From Clostridiaceae bacterium Marseille-Q4149 (GTDB lineage: Bacteria > Bacillota > Clostridia > Oscillospirales > Oscillospiraceae), in the NCBI GenBank assembly GCA_018228685.1, contig CP073691.1, positions 2,728,001 to 2,792,000 on the forward strand: DNA of 64,000 nt, given 5' to 3'. Shown here piece after piece: positions 8,881 to 16,997 of the stretch. How positions within the stretch are numbered: position 1 is the first letter of the stretch; every line of letters begins with the position of its first letter. The notes beneath the pieces were generated by a model that saw only the letters and a program-made list of their open reading frames with translations, ran no database searches and was not told the origin of the DNA. Made by a program: the position numbers and the translations under genes.

Positions 8881-9125
8881 AGTACATCGGTATAGACTAC
8901 AGCCTCATAGAGGGCCGTCCGGAGTTTTGGATCTATTTCAGTACAAACCCGGTTCCAGTGGAGTATACCCATAAAATAGCGGCATATCGTATCAACAAAG
9001 GATTCTTGCGTATCCTGTATACCCCCAAAAACTATGAGTTGCTGATTCGAAACACGCCGCCAGAAATCAGCCGGCAGCTCAGAAAATGCTACTCCACCGT
9101 GCTGGCCTATAAAGCGGACCGGTAG
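8877..9125 (+). CDS. Small protein, probable immunity protein of cassette 3
   Basis: 82 residues starting MKYIGIDYSLIEGRPEFWIY. The ATG overlaps the stop of the toxin tip (ATGA), the same coupling as at 7870. No recognised domain. The immunity role is inferred from position. Confidence 0.5.
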   Translation: MKYIGIDYSLIEGRPEFWIYFSTNPVPVEYTHKIAAYRINKGFLRILYTPKNYELLIRNTPPEISRQLRKCYSTVLAYKADR

Positions 9126-9216
9126 TGGCAAGCAGGGCGAGTGTTTATACAAACTCTTGCAAAAGCGGAAATCCGGCAAACGCCGGGTTCCCGATTCGCT
9201 TGGTTCACAAAGTCAA

Positions 9217-9891
9217 CCCCCGGCTCTGCCGGGGGCAAAAGAAATCCTATGGAGAGGGGAAGAGTAGACAAGAAAAAGTCTCCGAGTTAGAGAAAGGAAG
9301 AGGTTTGCCGACCAAAACTTACAAAAACAAGGAGACTAATTCATGAAAGAAGTAGATGTAAGTAGTTTAGAACATAACAGTTGGCGATGTCAATACCATG
9401 TGGTGTTTGCGCCGAAATGCGGAAGTTGTGCCAGCAAAAGAGCATGGAAATCATAGAAGCACAAGCATGCCCAGACCACATCCACATGTTGATAAGCATC
9501 CCGCCGAAGTACAGCGTATCCCAGATTATGGGCTACCTGAAAGGAAAGAGCAGCCTGATGATATTTGACCGGCATGCCAACCTGAAATACAAATATGGGA
9601 ATCGGCATTTTTGGGCAAGAAGATATTTTGTGGATACGGTAGGGAGAAATAAGAAAGCAATAAAGGCGTATATACAAAACCAGCTTGAGGAGGACAAAAT
9701 GAGTGACCAAATCAGCATTAAGGAGTATATAGACCCGTTTACGGGTACCAAGAATCCCAAGGCATAAGTAAAACCCCTTAAGGGGTAGCCCGAGAAAGGA
9801 ATGCGGTCGGCAGACCTTTCGGGCCCCTTAAGGGGCTTCGTCCGTAATAGGCCCTTATAGGGCCAGATCAAACCTCCGGCTTAGCCGGAGG
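9217..9891 (+). mobile_element. Decayed IS200/IS605-type insertion sequence
   Basis: Bounded by a left hairpin (CCCCCGG/CCGGGGG, 9217-9235) and a right hairpin (CCTCCGGC/GCCGGAGG, 9873-9891), the structures that TnpA of this family recognises. Further palindromes lie at 9773-9786 and 9823-9836 (both with CCCCTTAAGGGG). Only a broken tnpA is present, so the copy cannot move by itself, though it might be moved by a TnpA supplied in trans. Confidence 0.75.
9343..9767 (+). pseudogene. tnpA: IS200/IS605 TnpA transposase, internal deletion with frameshift
   Basis: From the ATG at 9343 (AAGGAG upstream) the first frame reads the family N-terminus, ending WRCQYHVVFAPK. The rest lies in another frame: RKLCQQKSMEIIEAQACPDH continuing with the HUH-type metal site HIHML, YSVSQIMGYLKGKSSLMIFD and the C-terminal AIKAYIQNQLEEDKMSDQ with its Tyr. 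A deletion of about 20 codons between APK and RKL breaks the frame. The ATG at 9381 gives a run-on frame with an unrelated start and should not be used. Confidence 0.8.
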
Positions 9892-9941
9892 TTTTGATTT
9901 TTGGGATAGTCCCAAGCCCTTGTTGTTCATGTTATTCTTTG

Positions 9942-10481
9942 TTAATCTTCTTTGGACAAAATATGCTTAATCTGTTCAAGGCTCTCCGCAAAATAGATTC
10001 CTTCCTGCCGTTCCTTTGAAGACAAGCCCATTTCTATCATGTGATTTAAGAGTGCTTTCAGATCCTTGTAGAAGCCGTTCAAATTGTAAAGAATACAGGG
10101 AGCATCCAATTGCTTCAGTGATACCTTGGACATGATTTCCGCAATCTCCTCCAATGTGCCAGTGCCACCGGGGAAGGCGATAAAGGCATCGCCCAGCTCG
10201 ATCATTTTATTCTTGCGCTCCGACATATCCTTTGTGACGATCAGCTCTGTCAGCCCGTCATACTGGAAACCTTCGTCCATAAAGAACTGCGGTTCTACAC
10301 CGGTCACATTCCCACCGGCGTCCAGAACGCTTTTGGCGATCTCGCCCATTAAGCCAGTCTTCGATCCGCCATAGACCAGCGCATTTCCGCTTGCACCAAT
10401 CCATGTACCAAGTTCCTGAACCGCTTTGCGCAAAGATGGGTCATTGCCTTCGTTTGCACCGAGATAAACTGTAATATTCAT
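9942..10481 (-). CDS. LOG-family nucleotide phosphoribohydrolase-like protein
   Basis: 179 residues with a Rossmann fold. The signature of the LOG/TIGR00730 family is present: ALVYGGSKTGLMGEIAKSVL near residue 35 and FPGGTGTLEEIAEIMS near residue 103, including the PGGxGTxxE motif; upstream, SERKNKMIELGDAFIAFPGG matches the family's RK motif. Plant LOG proteins release cytokinin bases from nucleotides; most bacterial members have unproven substrates and were long misnamed lysine decarboxylases. It is 19 bases downstream of the DUF1097-like gene, so the two form an operon. Confidence 0.88.
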   Translation of the reverse strand: MNITVYLGANEGNDPSLRKAVQELGTWIGASGNALVYGGSKTGLMGEIAKSVLDAGGNVTGVEPQFFMDEGFQYDGLTELIVTKDMSERKNKMIELGDAFIAFPGGTGTLEEIAEIMSKVSLKQLDAPCILYNLNGFYKDLKALLNHMIEMGLSSKERQEGIYFAESLEQIKHILSKED

Positions 10482-10500
10482 ATCAGAATGCTCCTTTCAT

Positions 10501-11037
10501 TTATTGCTCTACTTGCTTTTCTTTATTTATCACAGTCAGAAATATAATGATGATCTCTGTCAGCACAGCCATAGATATTCCCATAAAGGTTGACAGCCCG
10601 CTCAACGCAATATGGTCAATGCCGCCGATAAATACAGTCGTGATTCCTGCAAACACCATAGGTATTTTATTCAGCCAGGTGTTGCGGAGAAATTTGAGAT
10701 GCACAAACAGCAGCAGGAAAGTTAGGATCAGTTCACTGACGGTCATTGCGGCGAAGGAAGGAATGTGAATTGTCTTTTCCATAAAAGAGGGAAAGAATAC
10801 ATAGGCGAGCGACCACACATATCCTGCCAAAAGGCTGCAAACGTAATTTTTATATTCGCATTTTTTTGCGCCAAAAGCCATTGTTAATGAGAAGCCGATG
10901 TAAATGCACCATAGGAAACCCTTGAAGAAAGCGACCGTTGTAAACAAAAGCGTAATCAGGGCAAAAGCAATTCCACGCACCAAAGAGGCAACAAGAGCCC
11001 TATCCTTAAACCTGTGTGCAACTGATATTCTTTTCAT
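10501..11037 (-). CDS. DUF1097-like membrane protein
   Basis: 178 residues with five or six membrane helices in paired arrangement (for example ALITLLFTTVAFFKGFLWCI, ISMAVLTEIIIIFLTVI). Length and layout fit the DUF1097 (YcdZ) family of unknown function. The ATG at 11037 is preceded by GGAGG. Transcription should start near 11106 from a consensus promoter and pass a strong hairpin terminator before the start codon, so the gene is probably controlled by attenuation. The LOG-family gene follows in the same operon. Confidence 0.65.
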   Translation of the reverse strand: MKRISVAHRFKDRALVASLVRGIAFALITLLFTTVAFFKGFLWCIYIGFSLTMAFGAKKCEYKNYVCSLLAGYVWSLAYVFFPSFMEKTIHIPSFAAMTVSELILTFLLLFVHLKFLRNTWLNKIPMVFAGITTVFIGGIDHIALSGLSTFMGISMAVLTEIIIIFLTVINKEKQVEQ

Positions 11038-11062
11038 TTTCGCACCTCCGTAAAAGCAAAAA

Positions 11063-11092
11063 CGGCACGTAGACTTTTCAGCCTAAGTGCCG
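11063..11092 (-). terminator. Leader terminator/attenuator before the DUF1097-LOG operon
   Basis: On the minus strand CGGCAC pairs with GTGCCG, with a second inner stem (AGGCT/AGTCT around a GAAA loop), followed by TTTTTGCTTTT. It lies between the promoter and the start codon, so it would stop transcription unless relieved. This layout is that of a riboswitch or other attenuator; I could not assign it to a class. Confidence 0.7.
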
Positions 11093-11112
11093 GTAGGTAC
11101 CCACCCATACAC

Positions 11113-11141
11113 ACTATACAGAAAAGAGTCGGAAATGTCAA
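11113..11141 (-). promoter_or_regulatory. Consensus promoter of the DUF1097-LOG operon
   Basis: TTGACA and TATAGT on the minus strand with exactly 17 bases between them, about 70 bases upstream of the start codon at 11037. Confidence 0.8.
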
Positions 11142-11337
11142 CCTATAAACGGCGGAAGAAGGATATATTTTGCCACGTGGATAGTTGCAGTAACAACATA
11201 TAAACCCATCCGCCTCCTAAGTTTACGCTTCTTATAAGACACAAAATCCTCGTTTTTCCACCCTAAATTACACACAATTTTGGGCTTTGATTGTAGATTT
11301 CTGATTGTATCCGCACCGCTGTTTTTCTTGTCATGCT

Positions 11338-11579
11338 TTATGCAAGATTGTCGTTGAATACGTTGCGGATGGCGGTAAACTCGCTGTCCCCGCGCACACT
11401 GTCCACACCGTCATTGACGGCAATAAAGTGGACGCCGTACTCTGGAAACAGCATTTCCGTATACATTCCGACTTGCAAATAGTTACGCCCGAACCGGCTC
11501 ATATCCTTAACGACAACGCGCTTGATCTTGCCCGCCTTGATGTCGGCAAGCATCCGCTGGAATCCGGGCCGGTTGAAAG
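11338..11579 (-). pseudogene. Large serine recombinase, middle fragment (target gene of the outer element)
   Basis: Reads NRPGFQRMLADIKAGKIKRV, then VVKDMSRFGRNYLQVGMYTE and FIAVNDGVDSVRGDSEFTAI, the resolvase core of TnpX-type recombinases. It begins exactly where the 19-bp terminal repeat of the 25.8-kb element ends. The residues just before it (QKRILEKYCRDHGYTAIRHY ... DGYSGTNF) are found on the same strand at 37402-37482, at the other end of the element. After RNVFND the frame degenerates and the rest of the gene is missing. Confidence 0.8.
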
Positions 11580-11580
11580 C

Positions 11581-11599
11581 TGACGTTAGATAACGATAC
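11581..11599 (+). repeat. Left terminal inverted repeat of the outer element
   Basis: TGACGTTAGATAACGATAC. Its partner at the right end reads TGAGGTAAGATAACGATAC on the minus strand, 17 of 19 matching. The two terminal GA dinucleotides are in keeping with TnpX-type elements. Confidence 0.85.
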
Positions 11600-11688
11600 T
11601 TTTGAAAACACTGGAAAATCAAGGTTTTTCGAGCGACGGACAAGCAGGGTATTGTACTAAAAACTGAATACGACGCAGAAGCGGCGTT

Positions 11689-11728
11689 TCTTACTCTCTA
11701 CATGGGAGAACAGGAACGCCGCTTTTTT
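11689..11728 (+). terminator. Hairpin with T-run at the element's left end
   Basis: AAGCGGCGTT pairs with AACGCCGCTT and runs into TTTTTT. It probably insulates the element from outside transcription. Confidence 0.65.
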
Positions 11729-11738
11729 CATGCCCTTT

Positions 11739-11850
11739 GTTACGCAGTAGGGGCAGAAAAAGCCTTGCTACAAGCGGTTTTCCGGGCGCGTATCTGGCGC
11801 GGAAAGGGATTTATACCTTATCCCCCGAAACCGCGCTTCTACTGCGTAAC
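11739..11850 (+). repeat. 112-bp structured repeat, copy 1
   Basis: Closed by a perfect 12-bp stem: GTTACGCAGTAG at 11739-11750 and CTACTGCGTAAC at 11839-11850. Inside are a small hairpin (CTTG/CAAG) and TTTCCG/CGGAAA. A second copy of exactly the same length lies at 29395-29506. The short segments TTTCCGGGCG, TTTATACCTT and the closing stem are shared. Could be an RNA, an origin or a regulatory site. Confidence 0.65.
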
Positions 11851-11877
11851 AAATCCAAAGCAAAGGAGCTATGAACT

Positions 11878-12861
11878 ATGGCAGTTTTCAGAGTGGAACG
11901 AAACAAGGGCTATACCGTAATGAGCAACCACCACCTACGCAACAAGGAGCTTTCCCTAAAGGCAAAGGGGCTGTTGTCGCAAATGCTGTCACTCCCCGAA
12001 GATTGGGACTACACCTTGAAAGGCTTATCCCTTATCAACCGGGAGAAGATAGACGCTATCCGCGAAGCCATTAAGGAACTTGAACGCGCCGGGTATATCG
12101 TCCGTTCAAGGGAGCGCGACGAGAAAGGACGCTTGCGGGGCGCGGACTATGTGATATTCGAGCAGCCGCAGACGCCTACGCCGGATTTACCTACATTGGA
12201 AAATCCAACATTGGATAATCCAATGCAGGAAAAACCAACATTGGAAAAACCTACGTTGGAAAATCCAACGCAATTAAATAAAGATATACAAAGAACTGAC
12301 TTACCAAAAAAAGAAAAATCAAATACAGATTTATCAAGTACCCATTCCATTCCTATCCTTTCCCCTAACCCCTCTCCTTGCAGAGAAGCGGCTGCGCCGC
12401 CGGAACGGAAAGGAACGGAAGCGGCAGCACAGAGCGCAGTTGATATATACCGGGAAATCATCAAGGACAATATCGACTACCACATTCTCAAACAGGACAT
12501 GAAGTTTGACAGTGACAGGCTGGACGAGATTGTAGACCTCATGCTTGAAACCGTATGCACCGCCAGAAAGCGGGTACGGATTGCGGGGGACGACTACCCG
12601 GCAGAGCTTGTGAAGTCAAAGTTTATGAAACTAGACGGCGAGCATATCCGCTTTGTGCTTGACTGTATGCGGGAGAACACAACCAAAATCCGCAACATCA
12701 AGCAATATCTGAAAGCCGCCCTTTTCAACGCCCCGTCCACAATCGGCAACTACTACACTTCCCTTGTCGCCCATGACATGGCAAGCGGCGCACTGTCACC
12801 GAAAAAGCCGCAGTACGGCGACCCGGACTATTATTCATGCAATGAGGGCGAAAGCCTGTAA
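11878..12861 (+). CDS. DUF6017-type helix-turn-helix protein (replication initiator-like)
   Basis: 327 residues. The N-terminal part (VERNKGYTVMSNHHLRNKEL, LSLKAKGLLSQMLSLPEDWD, then IDAIREAIKELERAGYIVRS) is a winged helix-turn-helix as in element replication initiators. Residues about 103-133 are a low-complexity linker of repeated PTLEN/PTLEK units. The C-terminal part (about 185-300, DNIDYHILKQDMKFDSDRLD and NIKQYLKAALFNAPS) matches DUF6017. The start is fixed by AAAGGAGCT before the ATG. First gene of the element's conjugation module. Confidence 0.8.
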   Translation: MAVFRVERNKGYTVMSNHHLRNKELSLKAKGLLSQMLSLPEDWDYTLKGLSLINREKIDAIREAIKELERAGYIVRSRERDEKGRLRGADYVIFEQPQTPTPDLPTLENPTLDNPMQEKPTLEKPTLENPTQLNKDIQRTDLPKKEKSNTDLSSTHSIPILSPNPSPCREAAAPPERKGTEAAAQSAVDIYREIIKDNIDYHILKQDMKFDSDRLDEIVDLMLETVCTARKRVRIAGDDYPAELVKSKFMKLDGEHIRFVLDCMRENTTKIRNIKQYLKAALFNAPSTIGNYYTSLVAHDMASGALSPKKPQYGDPDYYSCNEGESL

Positions 12862-12892
12862 CCACCCACAACCACAAAAGGAGGATTTTATT

Positions 12893-13114
12893 ATGGCACA
12901 GAAAATGACAGGAGCATTGGTATTTGACGAGCGCACCGACCGTTACGACATCCGCTTTGACTTAAACAGCTACTACGGGGGCTTGCATTGCGGCGAGTGC
13001 TTTGACGTATTCGTGCGGGGCAAGTGGAAGCCGACCCGGATTGAGTACGGCGACAACTGGTATCTTGTGGGTATCAGAGCCGAGGACTTGAACGGGCTGC
13101 GGGTGCGTATCTGA
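12893..13114 (+). CDS. DUF5348 family protein
   Basis: 73 residues, MAQKMTGALVFDERTDRYDI to GLRVRI, rich in Gly/Tyr/Asp as in DUF5348, a small family of conjugative elements with no known function. ATG at 12893 follows GGAGG by 9 bases; an upstream in-frame start at 12764 lies inside the previous gene and lacks a ribosome binding site. In line with DUF6017 before it and PcfB after it. Confidence 0.8.
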   Translation: MAQKMTGALVFDERTDRYDIRFDLNSYYGGLHCGECFDVFVRGKWKPTRIEYGDNWYLVGIRAEDLNGLRVRI

Positions 13115-13155
13115 CCGCCGCCCCATAAAGAAACGCGAAAGGAGGACGCGACAAA

Positions 13156-13632
13156 TTGCAGGACGAAGTAAACGAAAAGACCATAGCCCTTTACATCAAG
13201 ACCGGGAAGCTGACCGCGCAGACGCTCCAAAAGGCAATGAAAGCCATACTGTCAAAGGGCAAAAAGCAGCTTGCAAAACCGCCACAGGGCAAGCAGAGCT
13301 TAAAGCAGCTTATGAAGCAGAACGCGGGCGTTTCCAACATTGAGATTACCGAGGGCAATATCAAAGCCTTTGAGAGTACGGCGAAAAAGTACGGTATCGA
13401 CTTTGCGCTGAAAAAGGACGCGACGGAAAGCCCGCCCCGCTATCTGGTTTTCTTCAAGGGGCGGGACGCGGACGTACTGACCGCAGCCTTTAAGGAATTT
13501 TCCGCAAAAAAGCTGACACAGGAGAAAAAGCCCTCAATCCGAAAGCTGCTCTCTACCCTCAAAGAAGCTGCACAGGGCAGAAACGCGGAACGGGCAAAGG
13601 TCAAGAACAAGGACAGGGAGGTATCGCTATGA
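13156..13632 (+). CDS. pcfB: PcfB-family conjugation protein (DUF3801)
   Basis: 158 residues from a TTG start preceded by AAAGGAGG. KTGKLTAQTLQKAMKAILSK and the central YGIDFALKKDATESPPRYLV fit PcfB/DUF3801, proteins that work with the VirD4 coupling protein at the cytoplasmic side of the transfer channel. The C-terminus is basic. The stop overlaps the start of the VirD4 gene (ATGA), indicating coupled translation. Confidence 0.8.
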   Translation: MQDEVNEKTIALYIKTGKLTAQTLQKAMKAILSKGKKQLAKPPQGKQSLKQLMKQNAGVSNIEITEGNIKAFESTAKKYGIDFALKKDATESPPRYLVFFKGRDADVLTAAFKEFSAKKLTQEKKPSIRKLLSTLKEAAQGRNAERAKVKNKDREVSL

Positions 13633-15437
13633 AGCCGGAAATCAAGAAGCTGCTTATCCTAAATCTCCCGTATCTGCTCTTTGTCTGGCTCTTTGATAAA
13701 GTGGGCGCGGCTGTCCGGCTCTCCCCCGGCGCGGACGCAAGCGCAAAGCTGCTACATCTTGGGGACGGTTTTACCGCCGCCTTTTCCAGTATCGCGCCGA
13801 GCTTCCACCCGGCAGACTTAGCTTTAGGCATTGCGGGGGCGGTCATTGTCCGGCTGATTATCTACACCAAAGGCAAGAACGCGAAGAAATACCGCCGCGG
13901 GACAGAATACGGTTCGGCGCGTTGGGGCGGGGCTGACGACATAAAGCCGTACACCGACCCGGTATTTGAGAACAATATCCCCTTAACGCAGACGGAACGG
14001 CTCACCATGAACAGCCGCCCGAAGCAGCCGAAATACGCAAGAAACAAAAATATCCTTGTAATCGGCGGTTCCGGCAGCGGCAAGACCCGGTTCTTTGTGA
14101 AACCGTCGCTCATGCAATGTACGTCAAAGGATTTTCCAACGTCGTATATCGTCACTGACCCGAAAGGAACACTGATTTTGGAAACCGGGAAAATGTTACA
14201 GCGGTACAAATACCGTATCAAAGTGCTAAATACGATTAACTTCAAAAAATCCATGAAATACAATCCCTTTGCCTATCTGCGGAGCGAAAAGGACATTTTG
14301 AAGTTAGTCAATACCATTATCGCCAACACCAAAGGCGACGGGGAAAAATCCGGCGAGGATTTCTGGGTGAAAGCGGAAAAGCTCTACTACACCGCGCTAA
14401 TCGGCTACATCTGGTATGAAGCCCCGGAGGACGAGAAGAACTTCACGACGCTGCTTGAGATGATAAATGCGTCGGAAGCCCGCGAGGACGACGAGGATTT
14501 CCAGAACCCGGTTGACCTCATGTTTGAACGTCTGGAAGAAAAAGACCCGGAACATTTTGCAGTCAAGCAGTACAAAAAATACAAACTTGCGGCGGGCAAG
14601 ACCGCAAAAAGCATACTTATCTCATGCGGCGCGAGGTTAGCCCCATTCGACATTAAGGAGCTGCGGGAGCTTATGGAAACCGACGAAATGGAGCTTGACA
14701 CCATAGGCGACAGAAAGACCGCCCTTTTCGTCATCATCAGCGACACCGACGACACTTTTAACTTTGTCGTTTCAATCCTTTACACACAGCTATTCAACTT
14801 GCTTTGTGACAAGGCAGATGATGAATACGGCGGGCGGCTTCCCGTCCATGTTAGGTGCTTACTTGATGAATTTGCGAATATCGGGCAGATACCAAAGTTT
14901 GAAAAGCTCATTGCAACGATACGGAGCCGGGAAATATCCGCGTCAATCATCTTGCAGAGCCAGTCACAGCTAAAAGCCATTTACAAAGACAACGCCGATA
15001 CCATAGTCGGCAACTGCGACACCACGCTTTTCTTGGGCGGCAAGGAGAAAACCACCCTTAAAGAAATATCGGAAATTTTAGGAAAAGAAACGATAGACAG
15101 CTTTAACACGTCCGAAACAAGGGGGCGGGAGCTTTCGCATGGGCTGAACTATCAGAAATTGGGAAAGCAGCTTATGACGGAAGATGAAATTGCAGTCATG
15201 GACGGAGGGAAATGTATCTTGCAGCTACGCGGGGTGCGCCCGTTCTTTTCGGACAAATTCGACATAACGAAGCACCCGAAATACAAGTACCTGTCCGACG
15301 CAGACCCGAAGAACGCCTTTGACATGGAAAAGCACCTTAAACGCCGCCCCGCCATTGTCAAGCCCGACGAGGTTTTTGACTATTACGAGCTTGACGCGGC
15401 AGACTTACAGGAGGACGCAGACCATGAGGAAACGTAG
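13629..15437 (+). CDS. VirD4/TraG-like type IV coupling ATPase (CD1115 family)
   Basis: 602 residues. It brings the relaxase-DNA complex to the transfer channel. Two N-terminal membrane helices (about residues 8-25 and 62-80) are followed by a cytoplasmic motor: Walker A GGSGSGKT at residues 146-153 and Walker B LLDEFANIG near residue 405. Late motifs include ASIILQSQSQLKAIYKDNAD and NCDTTLFLGG. Length is normal for the family. The gene overlaps pcfB by 4 bases and the next gene by 14. It looks complete even though the matching VirB4 ATPase is missing from the element. Confidence 0.93.
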   Translation: MKPEIKKLLILNLPYLLFVWLFDKVGAAVRLSPGADASAKLLHLGDGFTAAFSSIAPSFHPADLALGIAGAVIVRLIIYTKGKNAKKYRRGTEYGSARWGGADDIKPYTDPVFENNIPLTQTERLTMNSRPKQPKYARNKNILVIGGSGSGKTRFFVKPSLMQCTSKDFPTSYIVTDPKGTLILETGKMLQRYKYRIKVLNTINFKKSMKYNPFAYLRSEKDILKLVNTIIANTKGDGEKSGEDFWVKAEKLYYTALIGYIWYEAPEDEKNFTTLLEMINASEAREDDEDFQNPVDLMFERLEEKDPEHFAVKQYKKYKLAAGKTAKSILISCGARLAPFDIKELRELMETDEMELDTIGDRKTALFVIISDTDDTFNFVVSILYTQLFNLLCDKADDEYGGRLPVHVRCLLDEFANIGQIPKFEKLIATIRSREISASIILQSQSQLKAIYKDNADTIVGNCDTTLFLGGKEKTTLKEISEILGKETIDSFNTSETRGRELSHGLNYQKLGKQLMTEDEIAVMDGGKCILQLRGVRPFFSDKFDITKHPKYKYLSDADPKNAFDMEKHLKRRPAIVKPDEVFDYYELDAADLQEDADHEET

Positions 15438-15594
15438 CGCAGAGGAAAAACAAAAGCAGCTTGAACGGTTTTTAATGAATGTTGCGGAAGCCGCCGACGC
15501 TGCATTATGGGAGTATTGGCGGGAAAAGGAAGCGGAACACCGCCGTTTTGCAACGGAGTATGTCACGCGCCGGGGGCTTATCCCGCAACAGTGA
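15424..15594 (+). CDS. Small charged protein downstream of virD4
   Basis: 56 residues, MRKRSAEEKQKQLERFLMNV ... AALWEYWREKEAEHRR ... GLIPQQ, largely one amphipathic helix. ATG at 15424 lies inside the end of virD4, with AGGAGG 11 bases upstream. Function unknown; its position suggests it belongs to the conjugation operon. Confidence 0.65.
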   Translation: MRKRSAEEKQKQLERFLMNVAEAADAALWEYWREKEAEHRRFATEYVTRRGLIPQQ

Positions 15595-15616
15595 CAGCAT
15601 GGCAGACCGCCGGGGG

Positions 15617-15721
15617 ACAGGGGAAGCTACACTTCCCCTACGCTGCCTTGCGGCAGCTACCCCTTTGTGAACTTGCGGGAAGCGAACACCTTGCTACGCA
15701 AGCTATTCACTTCCCGCAAGT
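15617..15721 (+). repeat. 105-bp structured repeat, copy A (candidate noncoding RNA)
   Basis: Three hairpins in order: AGGGGAAG/CTTCCCCT, GCTGCC/GGCAGC, and a long one with ACTTGCGGGAAG/CTTCCCGCAAGT enclosing CTTGC/GCAAG. The copy at 20150-20254 in the inner element has the same length and about 82% identity by hand count, with a compensating C-G to G-C change in hairpin 2. It lies in a 410-base stretch without a convincing gene. Confidence 0.65.
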
Positions 15722-15901
15722 CTGAAAAAAACGTCCGGCAGCACAGCGGAACACAGAAAGGAGCGATTGAAGCAATCACATCTATCCATACCGGCTACAT
15801 GATACGCGCCCCCACTTTCCGGCGCAGTACACAGCGGCAGGAGCCGCACCCCTTACAACTGAATACCGCCGCGCCGCAGAACTTACGCAGCGCGGGGACA
15901 G

Positions 15902-15928
15902 CCGCCTTTACCAGAGGGCGGTTTTTTT
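15902..15928 (+). terminator. Rho-independent terminator
   Basis: CCGCC pairs with GGCGG (extended by TT/AG) and is followed by seven T. Located before the maff2 gene. The rest of 15595-16005 holds the structured repeat and nothing else I can support. Confidence 0.65.
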
Positions 15929-16005
15929 GTGCGGCGGCGACCATACGCTGACCGCCTTTTGTCCGCTTGCCGGACAGCCGCAGACGCGGCAGAAAGGATA
16001 TATTT

Positions 16006-16157
16006 ATGGCATTTTTCAATAGCGCAGTAGACGTTTTGCAGACCCTTGTTGTAGCACTTGGAGCCGGGCTTGGTATCTGGGGCGTAATCAATCTGATGGA
16101 GGGCTACGGCAATGACAATCCGGGCGCAAAGAGCCAGGGCATGAAGCAGCTTATGGC
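16006..16157 (+). pseudogene. maff2, 5' part (interrupted by the inner element)
   Basis: Reads MAFFNSAVDVLQTLVVALGA ... GVINLMEGYGNDNPGAKSQG and MKQLMA, the Maff2 family of short two-helix membrane proteins of conjugative elements, probably a pilin-like (VirB2) channel component. At 16158 the sequence leaves the family and a stop follows within one codon. The missing end (GGGVALIGMTLVPLLSGLFG) is at 27299-27362. Joining the two gives exactly 71 codons in frame. Confidence 0.9.
16147..16157 (+). repeat. Direct repeat at the left edge of the inner element
   Basis: CAGCTTATGGC, repeated at 27288-27298. The base context is also similar (AAG/AAA before it). These are the recombination half-sites or a target duplication within maff2. 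Confidence 0.8.
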
Positions 16158-16215
16158 TAAGTAGATGTAATCAAGAGAAGAAAGGAAAAGCACAATCCAG
16201 ACGGAACCGGCGGTT

Positions 16216-16227
16216 GTGTCAAGAAAT
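16216..16227 (+). repeat. Subterminal inverted repeat, left
   Basis: GTGTCAAGAAAT, a perfect inverted match to 27227-27238; both are preceded on the outside by CGGCGG. Likely recombinase-related. Confidence 0.65.
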
Positions 16228-16229
16228 GT

Positions 16230-16258
16230 TTGTGAGTTAGCAAGAATTTTGATATAAT
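16230..16258 (+). promoter_or_regulatory. Promoter of the inner element's cargo operon
   Basis: TTGTGA and TATAAT with 17 bases between them, about 43 bases upstream of the XRE gene at 16301. Confidence 0.65.
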
Positions 16259-16300
16259 GGGAACAGGAACCCCGAAACCGGGAGAAAGGCAGGAGGATAA

Positions 16301-16525
16301 ATGCACATAAGCTATAAACCCCTCTGGCACACGCTGGTTGAGCGCAACATGAGGAAAGAGGACTTGCGGATTGCCGCCGGTCTTACCACAAATATGATTG
16401 CCAACATGGGTAAAGGCAAAAACATCAGCATGGAAACGCTGGTTCGTATCTGCGAAGCCCTGAATTGTGGCATTTTGGATGTAATTGAATTAGAGCAGGA
16501 CAAAGACGCTGAAAAATTAAATTGA
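16301..16525 (+). CDS. Small Cro/C1-type regulator
   Basis: 74 residues: KPLWHTLVERNMRKEDLRIA then AGLTTNMIANMGKGKNISME, a YozG-like single-domain helix-turn-helix. ATG at 16301 follows AGGAGG. First gene of a cargo operon with the NTF2-like and MBL genes. A paralogue heads the BREX operon (42895-43104). It probably regulates its own promoter. Confidence 0.85.
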   Translation: MHISYKPLWHTLVERNMRKEDLRIAAGLTTNMIANMGKGKNISMETLVRICEALNCGILDVIELEQDKDAEKLN

Positions 16526-16543
16526 CAAGGAAGGCGCTGCGAA

Positions 16544-16963
16544 ATGGACAATAGAGAAAGAATTATCAGACTTTGGTTTGATATGTGGCTTGCAAAAAAA
16601 GATTTGGGTATATTTAATGTATTTTCTGATAATGCCGTATATATTGAAAGTTGGGGGCCAGAGTACCACGGCTCCAAGAAAATAAAACTTTGGTTTGAGG
16701 AATGGAATACCCGTGGAACTGTCTTGCAATGGGACATCAAGCAATTTTTCCATAAAGGCAATCAAACCATTGTTGAATGGTATTTCAAAAATAAGATGGA
16801 CGCCGGTAACGTAGAAGCGTTTGATGGAATGTCACTGATAGAATGGACGCCAGATGGCAAGATTGCTCTCTTAAAAGAATTTGGTTGTAACGAAAATCGG
16901 TATGACCCTTATAAAGATGGCAATATACCACATTTCAGAGATGAAAATGCAAAGTGGTTTTAA
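16544..16963 (+). CDS. SnoaL/NTF2-like fold protein
   Basis: 139 residues. RIIRLWFDMWLAKKDLGIFN, then VFSDNAVYIESWGPEYHG and the C-terminal FDGMSLIEWTPDGKIALLKE are the typical cone-shaped NTF2-like pattern. This family includes enzymes and binding proteins, and the substrate cannot be read from sequence. Sits between a small regulator and an MBL-fold hydrolase, AT-rich compared with the conjugation genes, so it looks like imported cargo. Confidence 0.75.
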   Translation: MDNRERIIRLWFDMWLAKKDLGIFNVFSDNAVYIESWGPEYHGSKKIKLWFEEWNTRGTVLQWDIKQFFHKGNQTIVEWYFKNKMDAGNVEAFDGMSLIEWTPDGKIALLKEFGCNENRYDPYKDGNIPHFRDENAKWF

Positions 16964-16997
16964 CTGGAAATTCAGTTGCTGGAGGTAATTATACGGA

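Noticed and set aside
9381..9767. 128-residue frame as an intact TnpA
   Set aside because: Its first 12 residues are read from the wrong frame. The family N-terminus starts at 9343 in another frame, so the gene is broken.
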